Source: Cristatella mucedo (taxonomy: Eukaryota; Bryozoa; Phylactolaemata; Cristatellidae). Taken from it: DNA of 64,000 nucleotides. Below are positions 51,255 to 62,772 of this stretch, piece by piece. The stretch lies in the NCBI GenBank assembly GCA_009760855.2, contig WPIO01000138.1, positions 310,001-374,000 of the forward strand, read 5' to 3'. The first letter of the stretch is position 1. Each line of letters opens with the position of its first letter. The notes beneath the pieces were generated by a model. It had not been told where the DNA came from. It searched no databases and saw only the letters and a list, made by a program, of their open reading frames with translations. Position numbers and translations under genes: made by a program.

Positions 51255-51311
51255 CATGGTCTCAAGCTTGGCAATATACTGCAAGGAAGTAGTTTTGAAT
51301 GTTTCCGCATC
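51255..51311 (-). CDS. GRIPAP1: GRIPAP1 exon G
   Basis: Acceptor ctctctattccag, donor ACCATG|GTAAAG, 57 bases, phase 0 at both ends, encoding DAETFKTTSLQYIAKLETM. It is short and of low complexity by itself; the call rests on both splice sites, strand and phase agreement with F and H. Confidence 0.75.
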
Positions 51312-51509
51312 CTGGAATAGAGAGATGAATGAGACCACATATAAGCAAAGACAACATCTGCATACGACGCTCAACACACAATTTGAAGTGCATCAAAAGA
51401 GTGATGTTTCAACAAAATTGCAGGGAGCTGTGCAAGTATAGGCAACAAGTTATTTGGCCAAGCAACTTCTATGGAAGTGTCGGCAGCAGCATGTGCAACA
51501 CGAACACAC

Positions 51510-51609
51510 CTTACGGCATGTAGTCAATTCATCATGCAACTTTTCGACACTGCCTCGGTGATTTCGCGAGTCTCGTTGCCGTGCATCTTCCAAATATTCG
51601 ATTTTCTTG
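51510..51609 (-). CDS. GRIPAP1: GRIPAP1 exon F
   Basis: Acceptor aatgtcatag|C, donor CGTAAG|GTGTGT, 100 bases. The first base completes an Arg codon with exon E (CG + C). It encodes KKIEYLEDARQRDSRNHRGS, then VEKLHDELTTCRK, matching vertebrate SRNKIEELQQRKEADHKAQL. The intron to exon E is 121 bases and to exon G 198 bases. Confidence 0.88.
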
Positions 51610-51730
51610 CTATGACATTGTATACAATCTGTCCGAGTACACAGCAGCACCGGCAAAAACGCCACAGGGTTACATGGCCAAGCACAAGGACTGCTCGGCG
51701 CATCAGCATTGCGGCAACATGCCAACTTAC

Positions 51731-51858
51731 CGGGCCTCGACAAGAGCAGCTTCATTATTTATCTGAAACTGACTGAAGGCTTCCTGCTTTTTACGCAACT
51801 TTTCCGAGATCTCGTCTAGCTTGCTTTGCAGAGCCTCGATATCCAATTTGCTTGATTT
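51731..51858 (-). CDS. GRIPAP1: GRIPAP1 exon E
   Basis: Acceptor tttggttacttaag, donor GCCCG|GTAAGT, 128 bases, phase 0 in and phase 2 out. It encodes KSSKLDIEALQSKLDEISEK, then LRKKQEAFSQFQINNEAALV and EA. It aligns with vertebrate [20 protein letters not shown], one of the clearest matches. The acceptor has a short pyrimidine tract, so the first few residues are less sure. Confidence 0.92.
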
Positions 51859-52894
51859 CTTAAGTAACCAAAGGATGGAGACTAGTAATTATACGAGTGA
51901 AGACAGACAGATTGACAATACTGCTGCAAACCCAAGGCCCCAAGCATTAGCATTCCGTAGTCTGGCCAGAGCTGGTACTCAACAACTTCACGGGCACGTG
52001 TCTAGTGGAACAGATCGAACGGAACACACGTAGAAAAGCACCAGGTAGTACTAGACAAAGTTTCGAGTGAGCAAACAAGTTTTTACTAAGTTGGAAAGAT
52101 GGAGGGTTCGGTGAAGTCAAGCTAATAATCAAACCACTGTTCAGAGGATACGGTTATTACCAAGATATTTAGATGCTCCATGCTAGCAAAGCTAAGATCG
52201 TCACTGCTGTTCCAACAGTTTCCCCGAAATTCCCACAATATTTAGAAGGTCAGCCTAAAGAATAGAAAGAGTACCTGTAGGAAGATTACCCCTGCTGTTC
52301 CAACATTAAGCCATTTCCCAGGAAGATTTGCCAAATCACGGTGTCTCAATGATTAAACCTACGTATACAGCCCGGGCAAGGAAGGCACACTATTCAATCT
52401 AAACTAGGTATTAATTATTCACCCTAAAGGCAATACAAAGTGTCCCAAATACTATCCCGAAATTAACAAATCGCTTATGAAGACACGGCCTTCTTTAATT
52501 TTCTAAAGCCACCATACAAGTGATTTATTATTATGATAATCATCTCAGACACCAACCGAGCAGGCTAGGTAAGGCATCAGTTCCCTGGTGCCCAGTAAGC
52601 CAAAACTACTTGCAAGTACGCCGAACTAAGTAGTCTCACAATAGTCTCGAAGTAACAATAATGCTTCAAGTTTTTTAGTAGCTCAGTTAATAATACAGAA
52701 CATTCGGATTTACTTCTGCTCCTAAGGATCACATTCTTTTGGAGGATTTTTACACAGGGCCTCATAGCTTTTTACGTAAAACTGCTCATAACCAATCCTG
52801 ACAAACAACAATGCAGCTGCAAAGCCACGTTCAAGCGCAGGAATATCAAACATATCTATGGTATAATGTTTTCAATGAATTCATGCCTGCTTAC
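51859..52894 (-). other. GRIPAP1: GRIPAP1 intron between exons D and E
   Basis: No repeat or gene recognised in these 1036 bases. Confidence 0.6.
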
Positions 52895-52958
52895 CTCTAT
52901 CTCTGCCAGCCTCAGCTTGAGTAGCCGGTTCTCTTCTCGCTCAGTTTCTACTTGCACT
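52895..52958 (-). CDS. GRIPAP1: GRIPAP1 exon D
   Basis: Acceptor gttagagttcag|A, donor GATAGAG|GTAAGC, 64 bases. The first base completes an Arg codon with exon C (AG + A). It encodes VQVETEREENRLLKLRLAEI plus E, matching vertebrate ELKWEMEKEEKRLLWEQLQG. Alternative upstream AGs (gcgttag) would break the phase with exon C, which decided the start. Confidence 0.87.
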
Positions 52959-55900
52959 CTGAACTCTAACGCAACAAACAAAACAAGATAACAGTAGGCA
53001 CTCACACTGGCGATCTTAATGGTGCACAGATCCCAAAGAATGATCACAGGCACGTGCATACCAGCATACCGGTGTGAGCTCTTGACTCGCACTGGACAGA
53101 CAGAGAAACCGCACCATCACTTTGTCCGACAGCTTGACTAAAATAACAGAAGATGGTACCATGAAAAAGGCAGAGCCGACTAATAAACATAGCAATTTCG
53201 AAACAGTGACCGCACGGTAGCGTTAAAGTGAGGAATAGCAGGCTCGAGGCAGAGGCAAGCCATTACCACCACCAGTTTCAAATCCTAAGAGTGGGGACTC
53301 ACAACTGAGTCTCCAACATCTGTTCTTACTGAAATATTATTGTACGCAGCTCATGCATTGCGGTAACAAGAAAGGTATGTTAACAGCACTGTGACGGTAC
53401 CAGCAATATGATGCTCAATTTTCCCCAACCTTGTTTGGAAATTGTGTTCCAGATACTGAAGTTTGAACAAGAATGCCAGTTTCTGTTCTATCCCAACCTA
53501 GCTACTGCAGTCCTGATGGTGACACGTTGGCATGTTACATGGGCCAGATTATGACAGCCATTAAGCTTATCAGCAGTTTCTGCTTTATAACCTATATGAA
53601 CCAGATGTCGTAATCAACAGTTTAGAAAGCATAGCCGGACGTCTTAAGTAATAATTAGTAACATTTTGGGCCTCAAGATACGTTGCTTGCTATTGCTGTT
53701 GCGTGCTGTATACTAGTAACTCTCTGTGGCAATGAAACAGACTGTGTAAGTTAATGACATGGGCTTGTTATATTAAGGTAAAGAAGGTCTTTATTGCATC
53801 CTTGAGCTCTGCTACCGTCGCCATATTTGCATTTTAAGAGGTAGCCTCTGCGACTCTCTAGTCGTGCTTTTAAGGTGTCAGATTCAACGACATTTGTCTT
53901 GCATCGGCAAGGACTAGAGCTGAATCGATGGCCAAAGGAATTTTAGTGCAGAGACTGCTACACCTTGCTTATGACAATAGACATTCAGTTACAAGACTTA
54001 AAACGATCACAAGCTGCCAGACGTTAAACTCTTCACTTGATTAAAAGACAAAAACACGAATATAAAACATGGAAGAGGCAAAGTAGTGGCCATTCTTTTG
54101 AAAGCAGCTGCAAAGCTAGACAGTGGCTTCTTTTGAGTGGGCAGTCCTATTACTATAGGCAGGAAGTCAGTAGAGTCTTGCCCTCTGGCTACAGACCAAG
54201 CTCCGTCTTATCCAAACTGCCATGTATTAGTCTAAAGGTATCAGTTACTTATTTGGCAAGTCGTTAAAATTATGTGCATTACATTAGTATTGCAATATTT
54301 GTCCAACAAAGGCTTCAAAGGGGTCTTGATAGTACAGAAACCTGTCCAATGCTCCTTGCAGCCAGGGGTAATGGGGAATGAAAGGCTTCAGAGTCCAGGT
54401 GATGGCAGCTCAGCCGTCGGTAAAATAGTATAGTGCCCTAAGAGAACTCAATCTCGATCCAGGCTTCACTGCTATGCTGCTGAATAGTTTCGCGCAATGT
54501 AATTTCCAGCGATCTTTGCAGCACTCATTTCCTTAGCACTGGCTAGCATCGTTTGCACTGGCTGGCTGTTGTGATCATTACTACCTGACGTGTCTAGATC
54601 TCTATTAAAGCCTGGCGACCGGTCAAAACAAAAAATAACCTCGACTGAGGTGCCGAAAAAAGTGTTTTACTGGTTTCAAAAAATTGCCGAACTGTTCTCG
54701 GGCTAACAGAATTCCAGTATTTTCAGCAGTTTGCCAATAAAAATACTGTCATCAATTATGCCGGCCAGGAATGCAGTGCAGCCCTCTACATACACTAGAA
54801 AAAGAGCTCTTTCGGAGCCGGCATTTGTCGTTACCAAAGAGGTGAAATTTGTTTATGCCTGTCGAGTAAACCAAGCTTAAACCTTCAGGCGTTCAGACGT
54901 TGAGCATGACACTGGGCCCAGTAAATAGCCTTTCAGACACATCCTGCTTATTCAGCCAGGGCACTGCACTTTACGCGACTCATCGAAACATTTTCTTATC
55001 AGCAAGTCGAGGCCGCACTGCTTGCCTGCTTATTGGTTCTCCGTAATGGCTTCCAAATATGCAATTGCTTAGCCCGATTAGCAACCCAATCCAGAGGTAG
55101 CACAGCTATCTACAACACACCATGCCTTACTCTGGTGGACTAAGCAGTGGCAGTTGGCCATAGAACCCTTTCGTAAGTGCTTAGGCTGCATCACATGCTT
55201 TGCAACCTGTGCTCGTTCCCAAGAACACGAAAGATCTACCCAATTGATCAAGGCCTATTCGTGAAGAACTAACAGAGTAACTTGACCATAGTCAGCAAAC
55301 CAAATTAGCTCCATGCTGCACCAACAATCGTTAGTCCACGATTGACAGAAAAAGGATGCGAATACAGCAAGTCATGAGCAGTGAACCGGTCTTGTGTAGT
55401 GAAAAGAGGTTGCATACTAATACTTTTCGAGAGCAGATTCTGAAGAGGTACTGGGCTTTTGAAATTGGAAGATTTCTGTGCTGAAGTTGCTCTTCGAGAC
55501 CCAGGTCGTGGGTATGAGTCCTACAGAGGGCGATCATTTACTGACCATCGCAAGGGGTGGTGATAACTGTTAAGGCTCTTTTGCTGTTACTACACGAGGC
55601 TGTTGAATTGGCTTAATTCAATCGATTGCAAATATCGGTACATATACCTCATTGCAACTGACAACATATTGCCAAGTAATGCAACCTGCCATTTGTGTTG
55701 CTAAGCGCAATAAATCTGAGCCGAAAACCTGCCCATAGACTTAACAGCACCAGAATCTGGCTTACCCCAAGGTCGGTGAGAACACCCCGCGTGCATACAG
55801 CAACTTTCCCATCCCCAGCAGAAGACCTTAACGATCTGTATTTTCAAAAAAGGTAGAAGCTTACACGTGCAAGTTCAATAAAAAAAAATGCACCCTGAGA

Positions 55901-56119
55901 AGTGAAAACAATCTGCACAACCATAGATCATAGAAAGCGATGAGCCAAAAGGACTAGCAATGGCTCTTACCTTATGGTTGGCTCCAGCAACGCACCACTC
56001 AAAAACGCTTCGCCCGTCTAAACTATGGGATGCAGCACAACACAGCCAGAGTGGCTGAGTCGCCTAGCAAGAGAAGCATGCTATAAGCGAAGCAGCAGCA
56101 TACACCGGCAGTAACTCAC
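52959..56119 (-). other. GRIPAP1: GRIPAP1 intron between exons C and D
   Basis: A 3.2 kb intron. It holds one SINE (55485-55625) and a faint L2 3' stem-loop trace near 54420-54465 (tagtgccctaagagaactca). Nothing else recognised. Confidence 0.65.
55485..55625 (+). repeat. tRNA-derived SINE copy
   Basis: Sense orientation: B box gtcgtgggtatgagtcctac, gcaaggggtggtgataactg, and the end tacacgaggctgttgaattg. Confidence 0.75.
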
Positions 56120-56230
56120 CTAGGCTTCACTTTGGGTCCTGTAAATTCCTCTTCATTGGAGCCAAGCTGGTCAGTAAAAGTACTTGCCGCTTCCTGAAGC
56201 TGGTAATCAGGCAACACCGGTTGAAGAGGG
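56120..56230 (-). CDS. GRIPAP1: GRIPAP1 exon C
   Basis: Acceptor gtcttatttgcag|C, donor GCCTAG|GTGAGT, 111 bases, phase 2 in and phase 2 out. It encodes PLQPVLPDYQLQEAASTFTD then QLGSNEEEFTGPKVKP. It corresponds to the Pro/Gly-rich, weakly conserved segment between the first coiled coils of GRASP-1. The other two frames contain stops. Its first base joins exon B (CA + C = His). Confidence 0.82.
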
Positions 56231-56624
56231 CTGCAAATAAGACAGAAATAATGCAGTCTTACTGGGGTTGGTGAGAACCCACTGCACTGAGATGTACGAC
56301 CACCATGATGTACCATACTGGGCTTCATTAAAAAGAAAAAAAAGCAAAGTAAAAGAAACCACTGTCATACAACATGCAACTGCAATAGCTGCCTGATGCC
56401 ACTGGATATAAATAAATTCCATATGTAGCTACTGAGGCTGCAGCATGGTCTACATCTCACGCAGACTTAAAATGCAGTAGCTCACACAAGCTAAAAACCT
56501 ATACGGTCATCACAACCTTCCTTGTTAACCTTCACTTAACCGCTAATTGTCCTCGGTGTACTTGAATGTCCTAAAATTGTGTGCGTTGTGACTAAGGAAA
56601 AGAGCAAAAGGCATTTGCATAGTA

Positions 56625-56900
56625 ATGTAATGTAATGTATCTCCGTCAGTAACTCCACAAAGTCATAAAGACCATGTGGGTGTTACGCAGGAGAGTTTTG
56701 TATAGCGCACTCATAACCTAAGCGGCTTTCGGTACGCATTCGGTGGCCAACAGACTTCGTCTCATGCAACAAAGAGAAAGTGGGAAGCATAGCAGAGTTA
56801 GGAGAGCAGTTGAGGTAGTGAGTAGCATAGAAGTAGCAGTTCAGGACCGCTGAAAAAGATGTGCCATAGTCGGCAGTTGGAGAGTAGATGTCGTTGCGTA
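56625..56900 (-). repeat. family 2 LINE, 3' end fragment
   Basis: Tail gtaatgtaatgtaatgtatc, then tccgtcagtaactccacaaa and the shared UTR to ggagagtagatgtcgttgcg. Confidence 0.88.
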
Positions 56901-57240
56901 ATGTGTCTCTACTCTGTCTGTAATCCAGAAAGCCACAAAAACTATGTGGGTGTTATGAACGAGAGTTTTCCATAGTGCATTCGGTAGCCAAAAGACTTCA
57001 TCTCGCACAATGAGAAAGTGAGAAGCATAGCTGAGAGAGGTGGACAGTTGGTGTGGTGAGAAGCTTGCAAGTAGTAGCTTACGACGGCTGGAAATCATGT
57101 GCCATAGTCGGCTGCAAGAGAGTCAATGTCGTTGTGTAAGAACTGTAAAAGCAAGTTCCACAGTCTACGACCTCCAGAGCAGAAGCTTCTGTTGCCAACG
57201 GTCTATAAGTGGAAGAATAGGATAGCTATGCAAGCCCCGT
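56901..57240 (-). repeat. second family 2 LINE fragment, head to tail with the previous one
   Basis: A more diverged copy (ctactctgtctgtaatccag, actatgtgggtgttatgaac) in the same orientation, beginning where the previous one ends and running to the aagcttctgttgccaacggt block and about 40 bases beyond. Confidence 0.75.
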
Positions 57241-57414
57241 TTGTACATGTCCCTCTTTCTGCATGCTTTGCGTGCCTATATGGGCACGGTTCAGTAAATA
57301 GTACTAACAAAGAGTGCTATTAATCAGCGGCTGTCTTCTTGTGTGATTTTCCATAATTGTCTAAAAATGAAAATCTTACAAATCAGTAACCGTTTGTTAC
57401 TACATTCCTTGAAG

Positions 57415-57512
57415 TCAGTTTTTAAACTGCTCGAATACAGATTCGGTTCTCTAAAGAATGCTATATAAAAGTATGATGATTATTATTATTCTCATTAACA
57501 TTATTTTTCAGT
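57415..57512 (+). repeat. decayed L2-like LINE 3' end
   Basis: gattcggttctctaaagaat, gctatataaaagtatgatga, then an ATT-rich tail. Confidence 0.5.
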
Positions 57513-57619
57513 TCCATTTCTACCGTCGGTGACTCATGGAATGTGGTCAGTTCCTTCTTTGCCTTGGCAAATTACAATCCTTACTGTAATTCTGATCAAA
57601 GACACCGGACAGAGTACAG

Positions 57620-58620
57620 ACAACCGAGCTGAACTGTAACATTGAAACTTCAAATCTAGCTAGTAAGCTCCAGTCGGATTTTAGAGCTAACCACTCCAAT
57701 TAGTCAATGTTGCTTCAGGTATATAACGACGTTCTTAGGAATGCAGGCTTTGGTAAAGTCTCTCTGCTAGTTTTGCTTGATCTTTTGGCAGCATTTAATA
57801 CTATTAATCACCTAGTCCTATTCAAGCAGGCCTCTAATCTCGCCTGGGCATCACTGGCACCGGATTGTTATGGTTCAGTTACTATCTCAGTGGGAGAATC
57901 TTGAGTATTGATGTAAACAGCCAACAGCATCGGAAGACCCACCCGGGGCTCTGTGCTTGGTCAACTTCTTTTCACAATGTATACTCAACCTCTTGCCGAT
58001 GTAATAGCCGAGCACAACCTCGGTTTCATTTCTATATAGATGACACAGTATTACCTATGCTTTGATCCCTCCCAGCCTTTTAGCTCATCAAACTCTCTTA
58101 ACTCTCTGGCTACATGCATAGCTGACATTAGCACTTAGATGGCAACAGACTTTCTCAAACAGAAAGACTATAAAACTACTTAGAAACTTTGACCAAACCT
58201 AATTTGTTCTCAGAAATAGGAAAACATACCCCAACAAATTAGCTCTTCCACCGTATCTACTGTGGCATCTGCACGAAACCTGGGTGTTCTGCTATAAAGT
58301 GACCTCCACTAGATGACCACATCAGGTCCACAGTTAAGTCTACCAACTTGCAGCCACTTATCGTTGCACTCATTCACCCCTACTAAGACTGGAATACAAC
58401 ATCCAAGTTGATCCATGCATTTGTGACATCCCATCGCAACTCCTGTAACTCACTACTCGCAGGTCTTCCGGACTGCTAAAGAAGGTGCTTACAGTTGGTG
58501 TAGAACTCAGCATCCACGCTTACCTGTCTGGCATGAGCTTGGCAGTTGCCACATTATTAGCTCCCTATTAAGCAGAGCATCAACTTTAATAAGGTTTTAG
58601 TCACTCACTTTTAGGCTGCT
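57620..58620 (+). repeat. decayed L2-like LINE with RT remnants (family 1)
   Basis: Plus strand: LLQVYNDVLRNAGFGKVSLL, LVLLDLLAAFNTINHLVLF (motif A), YLSGRILSIDVNSQQ, and FHFYIDDT in place of the YADD motif, then the RT end near 58490-58600. Several frameshifts. The 3' part is interrupted by the reversed tail at 58621. Confidence 0.8.
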
Positions 58621-58715
58621 TAATAATAATAATAATAATAAATAATAATGCATTTGATATAACGCCATCAGAGAACCTTTTTAGGCACTTGAAATTTGCT
58701 GCAAAGGAAATGGAG
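58621..58715 (-). repeat. L2-like LINE 3' stem-loop (family 1), reversed
   Basis: ATA/AAT units, then gcatttgatataacgccatc, agagaacctttttaggcact and tgaaatttgctgcaaaggaa. It has the opposite orientation to the flanking RT remnant, and so is a separate insertion. Confidence 0.8.
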
Positions 58716-59164
58716 CCCACAATCTCCATGACCAGAAGCAAGAGTCATACAAAATATCATACATTTCGGGAGACAAGATGAATCATGCTGCCAGAGCGCC
58801 AAACCCAGGTCGACCAAGCACCAACGATGACGGAGTCTCTACGTGCCTCACCAGTGCTCTGCCACCGATCAGAGCCATCCGGCGATCACACCTGATGGCG
58901 CAGCACCACGGGGGGGGGGGAGGGGTGGTCCTAACAGCAGCCACCACACTCGGACCGAACAAGAGGTGGACGAGGGCAAGGAGGTGGCAACGCTTTTTGT
59001 TATGCAAAGCCGACATCCTCGTGGTGTCTGCAGCTAGCAACTAAAAAAAGAGCGACAGCCGGTAGCTTTGCTCGAGCCCTTACAGCGAGCGGACTATAGC
59101 CGATCGCGATGGAGCCCCCTCATCTCAGCAGGTGGATTAAGCAGACGGCTAGTCATATCTGAAC

Positions 59165-59582
59165 CTTCATTCTCGTGCTCCAGCCTACCTGTCAGAACTA
59201 CGTCGAATCAGGCTACACATCGCACCACGTGCCCTTTCAACTCAAGTAGTTTAGCTGCGCCTCGAACCAAACTCAGACCGTGCCTTTAGTTCGCATACTC
59301 CTAAAGCCTAGAACTGTCTCCCGACTGTCGTCACGGCACCCCAGCCTTGACGACACTTTAAAATAAGTTATAAACGTACCTTTTCTTCACAGTATTGGCT
59401 GGGCCCTTAGGAATTGTCCTTTGCGTGCTTATGCTTGCTGAAACTAAGCATGACATCACTAACCATATTGACACGATTACTATATAGCACATGGCAATAT
59501 CACAGAAAGGGATTCAGTTTTCTGAGATTCTACACAAATGTTTTAATAATATTAATGTTATTATTATCATTATTATTACTCG
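59165..59582 (+). repeat. L2-like LINE 3' end (family 1), diverged
   Basis: ttctcgtgctccagcctacc, the reduced UTR (gctgggcccttaggaattgt, ctttgcgtgcttatgcttgc), and an ATT tail at 59546-59580. Confidence 0.75.
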
Positions 59583-59850
59583 CCATACCAGATGCGCTGA
59601 TGGTAAACAAATATAGTCGGTCAAGAAGAACTCCCAAGCTGCCAAATGCAACCCTATCAACTAAATTTTTTCCAAAAAGTTCAACCAATAAAATCAACAA
59701 CACATTCGCAGTAATATTGGTAACGACATTTAATTTGTTTGTCCCGTCGGGTAACTGGTTTAATGTGCAGGTCATACAAACTGGAAAATTAATTATCCAT
59801 GCTCAAGTCCTTCAAGGACCGTCCAATAAGGCTATATATAGTACATAATG
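59583..59850. other. unassigned AT-rich stretch open on both strands
   Basis: This stretch, just past an L2 tail, is open on the plus strand (ending GPSNKAIYST) and on the minus strand (CTLNQLPDGTNKLNVVTNIT and LVDRVAFGSLGVLLDRLYLF). I do not recognise either protein. It may be part of an unlisted repeat. Confidence 0.2.
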
Positions 59851-59946
59851 AGCCGCGACACCCATCACACATCCAACATTCGCACAAGGAAATGGCTACC
59901 AAATGCTACTTGCAGTGATGCGCTACACACAGCAGCACTGACTCAC

Positions 59947-60055
59947 TGATTGACTGCTGCACTGGTAACATCACCAATAATCGAAGTAGAATCAACCACG
60001 TCAACACCGTGAGGCTGACTTACAGCAAAGTTTCTGCCTCCAGCCTTCTCCAATT
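59947..60055 (-). CDS. GRIPAP1: GRIPAP1 exon B
   Basis: Acceptor taaacttgtag|AA, donor GTCAATCA|GTGAGT, 109 bases, phase 1 in and phase 2 out. With exon A it reads LQRHLDELEKAGGRNFAVSQ, matching vertebrate LQERYGKEAGKFSAVSE. It continues PHGVDVVDSTSIIGDVTSAA and VN. An earlier GTAAGT inside (after NFA, near 60023) would end the exon in phase 0 and break the join to exon C, so the downstream donor was chosen; alternative use is possible. Confidence 0.85.
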
Positions 60056-60809
60056 CTACAAGTTTAAAAACACGTATATAGGTATGCTCATTTGCAACTG
60101 CATTAAGCAACGAGAACCGCATGGCTACCCTACTAGAGGTTTCTGAAGGAAGATGTAAGCAGTACTTTTTCCTCAGGACGATTACGAATATGAAATAGTA
60201 TGTGCTTCAAGCTAGTGTTAGACAAGGATACAATATAAGTCTGGATCGTGCTTACAGTGATCCATGGGTATCTGGATATCCAAGTAGTTTGCAAGCTCAC
60301 GTATCATCAGTGATCCTTAACTCAAGCTTGGTTAAACATTGCATAGTTCGTCAATGTAACCGTACAGGGCAGCTGAGCTAAGCAGGAGAAAATTGAGGAA
60401 TACTTTCAGCGCAAGCGGAATGTGACCACTGGCTTGAAGAGGGTCGACAACCGCTTCTCTCATTCAGATCATATAGCTTTGCACTGAAACAACCTCAAGT
60501 CCTAAGGAAACCACTCCGTCAGTTTCTATAAACTTGAGCAAGGAACTCCAAACCGGCTGGCGCCAATGACGCTCGCTGAACAAAATGACACTTGGAACCT
60601 ACTTGTTTTGTCCCACACAACATTTGATCCATCACACAAAGGATGGAACATCACGACGCTCCCCTGACTTAATAGCTTTGACAACTGAACAAGCCCACCC
60701 AATCCTCATAGCATTTTCTTAATCAACAAATGTCTTGTTATGAGCCCACAGCATGCTAGCTGTGCACGCTATCATCGCTATCACCACCGGTTGACATGCC
60801 TCCCTTTCA

Positions 60810-60892
60810 TCCAATCTGGAGTGCACAGAAAGAGATTTAGTCCTCTAGGCTTGCTACATGAATGTATTACTATTATTATTACTTGCTTTACT
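60810..60892 (+). repeat. decayed L2-like LINE 3' stem-loop
   Basis: agaaagagatttagtcctct, aggcttgctacatgaatgta, then an ATT tail. Confidence 0.55.
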
Positions 60893-60989
60893 TTAAAATA
60901 ACTAGCTGCTACTGTCAAGGTCAAGGTCTGACCATCCCAGTAGTTCAATGAAAATGGTAAAAGGCAAAGGTCGGCTGACTCACAACTTT

Positions 60990-61090
60990 CATTTACAGAG
61001 CTTTAGAAGAGCTGTAATGGCAATCATCCTGCTTGCAGCTGGCAATAAGAATGGGCTGCTTCAAGACTAGAACACATGATCTAGGTAAAG
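60990..61090 (-). repeat. decayed tRNA-SINE fragment
   Basis: gaagagctgtaatggcaatc, tgcttgcagctggcaataag, then a decayed B-box complement (agactagaacacatgatcta). Confidence 0.55.
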
Positions 61091-61744
61091 AATTGTGGGC
61101 ATCTTATAGCTGGCAAATTCTGGTTGGCTTATAACAATCAACAATGAAACACTAGGAAGGAATGCTGAGAGGCTTCATTCAACTAGAAATCAATGACGAG
61201 CACTAGCACACACAAAATGGAAAAACCGTGTACAATCGAGAGTCAGAGAGCTGTTACTGTATGTCGAAAGAGTTTGGCAAGAGGCTCAAGTGGCACGACG
61301 ACGGCAGGTGCTTTCAGACGCATAGCATTTAAACAATTTCCCACCCTAAGAAGCAGGAAGGATGTTGTTACAATCTCAAAAGCTAAAACTCTTGGCCCGA
61401 TAGCAGTCATTGCAGTATCCTCGTTAAAAAGCAGTCAGAGATAGACATTTCATTTTTCTTCGAAGTACCCATACTGTACCACGACCAAAAAGGTTTTAGG
61501 TTGCATAAAACATAAAATGGTGACCACCACACCCCTGGGGACAAGTCGAGTCTGCCAATAACGCTCAAAAATCAAGCAATGACCAATAACACAACAACAA
61601 GGAAGACCATCGAACACTCTGCTGACGATTTGATAAAACGTGATTTTTAGAGAAATGGCAGCTCAAATTAGGCTGCTGTCGAGGGGTCAAATCATACCGA
61701 TAATCCGGGTTAGAGCAGGGCAAGAGAAAGGAAAGTGAAGTAAA

Positions 61745-61865
61745 AGTCAGCTTATTCAACAGCCTCATTTATATAGCAGCAGAAGAGACTATCACCCTGC
61801 TTGCAGTGGGCAATACAGGATGGCCAGCTGCAGGACTTTAAACCACAACCTGGGGCGAATCAATT
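61745..61865 (-). repeat. tRNA-derived SINE copy
   Basis: cagcttattcaacagcctca, tttatatagcagcagaagag, ttgcagtgggcaatacagga and a decayed B-box complement. Confidence 0.7.
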
Positions 61866-62591
61866 CATGGGGATTTGCCTCTTCACTCCAAATAGCAAAC
61901 AGTCATATTGGTACTGAAAAAGGTTCGAAGACCTGGGCAAGCTAAATCCTAAAAGTGAATACACCTACTTTCTGGCAAATATCTACTAGACCTTTTGACG
62001 CAAGTGGTGGCGCTGCTGTAATCTAATCAGTGCACGGTCCAGACTAGCAGATGATATCACACAACAATAAGTACTCTTCTAATATCTTCATAAGTTTACA
62101 TTATTGCTGTCGGAAATGTTCAAGCTGATCCATGCATCCTCTGCTATACTCCATTTTTGACATGCCTTACAGTCTTCATTAGTTTAGCATTATTGACACG
62201 GCATATGGCAGCAAAACAAACAAAACCGGTATTATTCAGCAATTCACAGCCTCAAGGAAACTGATGATGGCCAAGCCAGCAGAGATTTAGGATGGAGCAG
62301 TAGACAGACGAAACCACGACATATGTCTGGGAGAGGGTTCTGGAATCTAACATGTAAATTCAGATTCGATGACGTATGTGCTGGTGCAATCGGCTGCTGG
62401 CACAATCTCTCGGGAGCAGAAGTCAAGACGAGTGATTAAGTCATACTTGGCATAAGTCTATAAGGCTGCTAGCCACAGCCTTTAGCAATGATGGCAGCAG
62501 GGGACAAGGCACTAAAAAGTAGGTGGTATCGTTGCTCTCGTTGCTCGAATAAATGCAGACTCGGACGCTCAGAACCGATCGAGCCACGTAC

Positions 62592-62772
62592 CGTCGAGGT
62601 GCCTCTGCAGGACAGCATTGGCAGCCCGAAGTCGACGCAGCTCTGATAGCAGCTCACTATCTGCTGCTGGCTGTGGCGCCAGCGCCTCTCCCGCAGCAGC
62701 CACCGCTGCAGTTGACACCTGCTTTGGCATCTTCTGTATGAGTGCTTCCAGTTCCTCATTCCTTGCGACCAG
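62592..62772 (-). CDS. GRIPAP1: GRIPAP1 exon A (first exon in the window; GRASP-1, Rab4 effector)
   Basis: GRIPAP1 (GRASP-1) is a cytoplasmic coiled-coil protein. In vertebrates it binds GRIP and active Rab4 and, with syntaxin 13, links early to recycling endosomes that return AMPA receptors to the neuronal surface. This exon has acceptor gactcctccag, donor GACG|GTACGT, 181 bases, phase 0 in and phase 1 out. It encodes LVARNEELEALIQKMPKQVS, an Ala-rich stretch, and LLSELRRLRAANAVLQRHLD. It aligns with vertebrate FSKLCSQMEQLEQENQQLKE and LLRLQAENTALQKNVAALQE. The 18 exons found add up to about 680 codons, against about 840 residues in the human protein. The N-terminal exons lie beyond the right edge. 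Confidence 0.88.

Larger units (their letters stand above)
56231..59946 (-). other. GRIPAP1: GRIPAP1 intron between exons B and C
   Basis: A 3.7 kb intron almost filled by LINE fragments: two family 2 pieces in a row, then family 1 pieces in both orientations. Confidence 0.7.
60056..62591 (-). other. GRIPAP1: GRIPAP1 intron between exons A and B
   Basis: A 2.5 kb intron with an L2 3' trace (60810-60892) and two SINE fragments. The rest is unrecognised. Confidence 0.65.
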
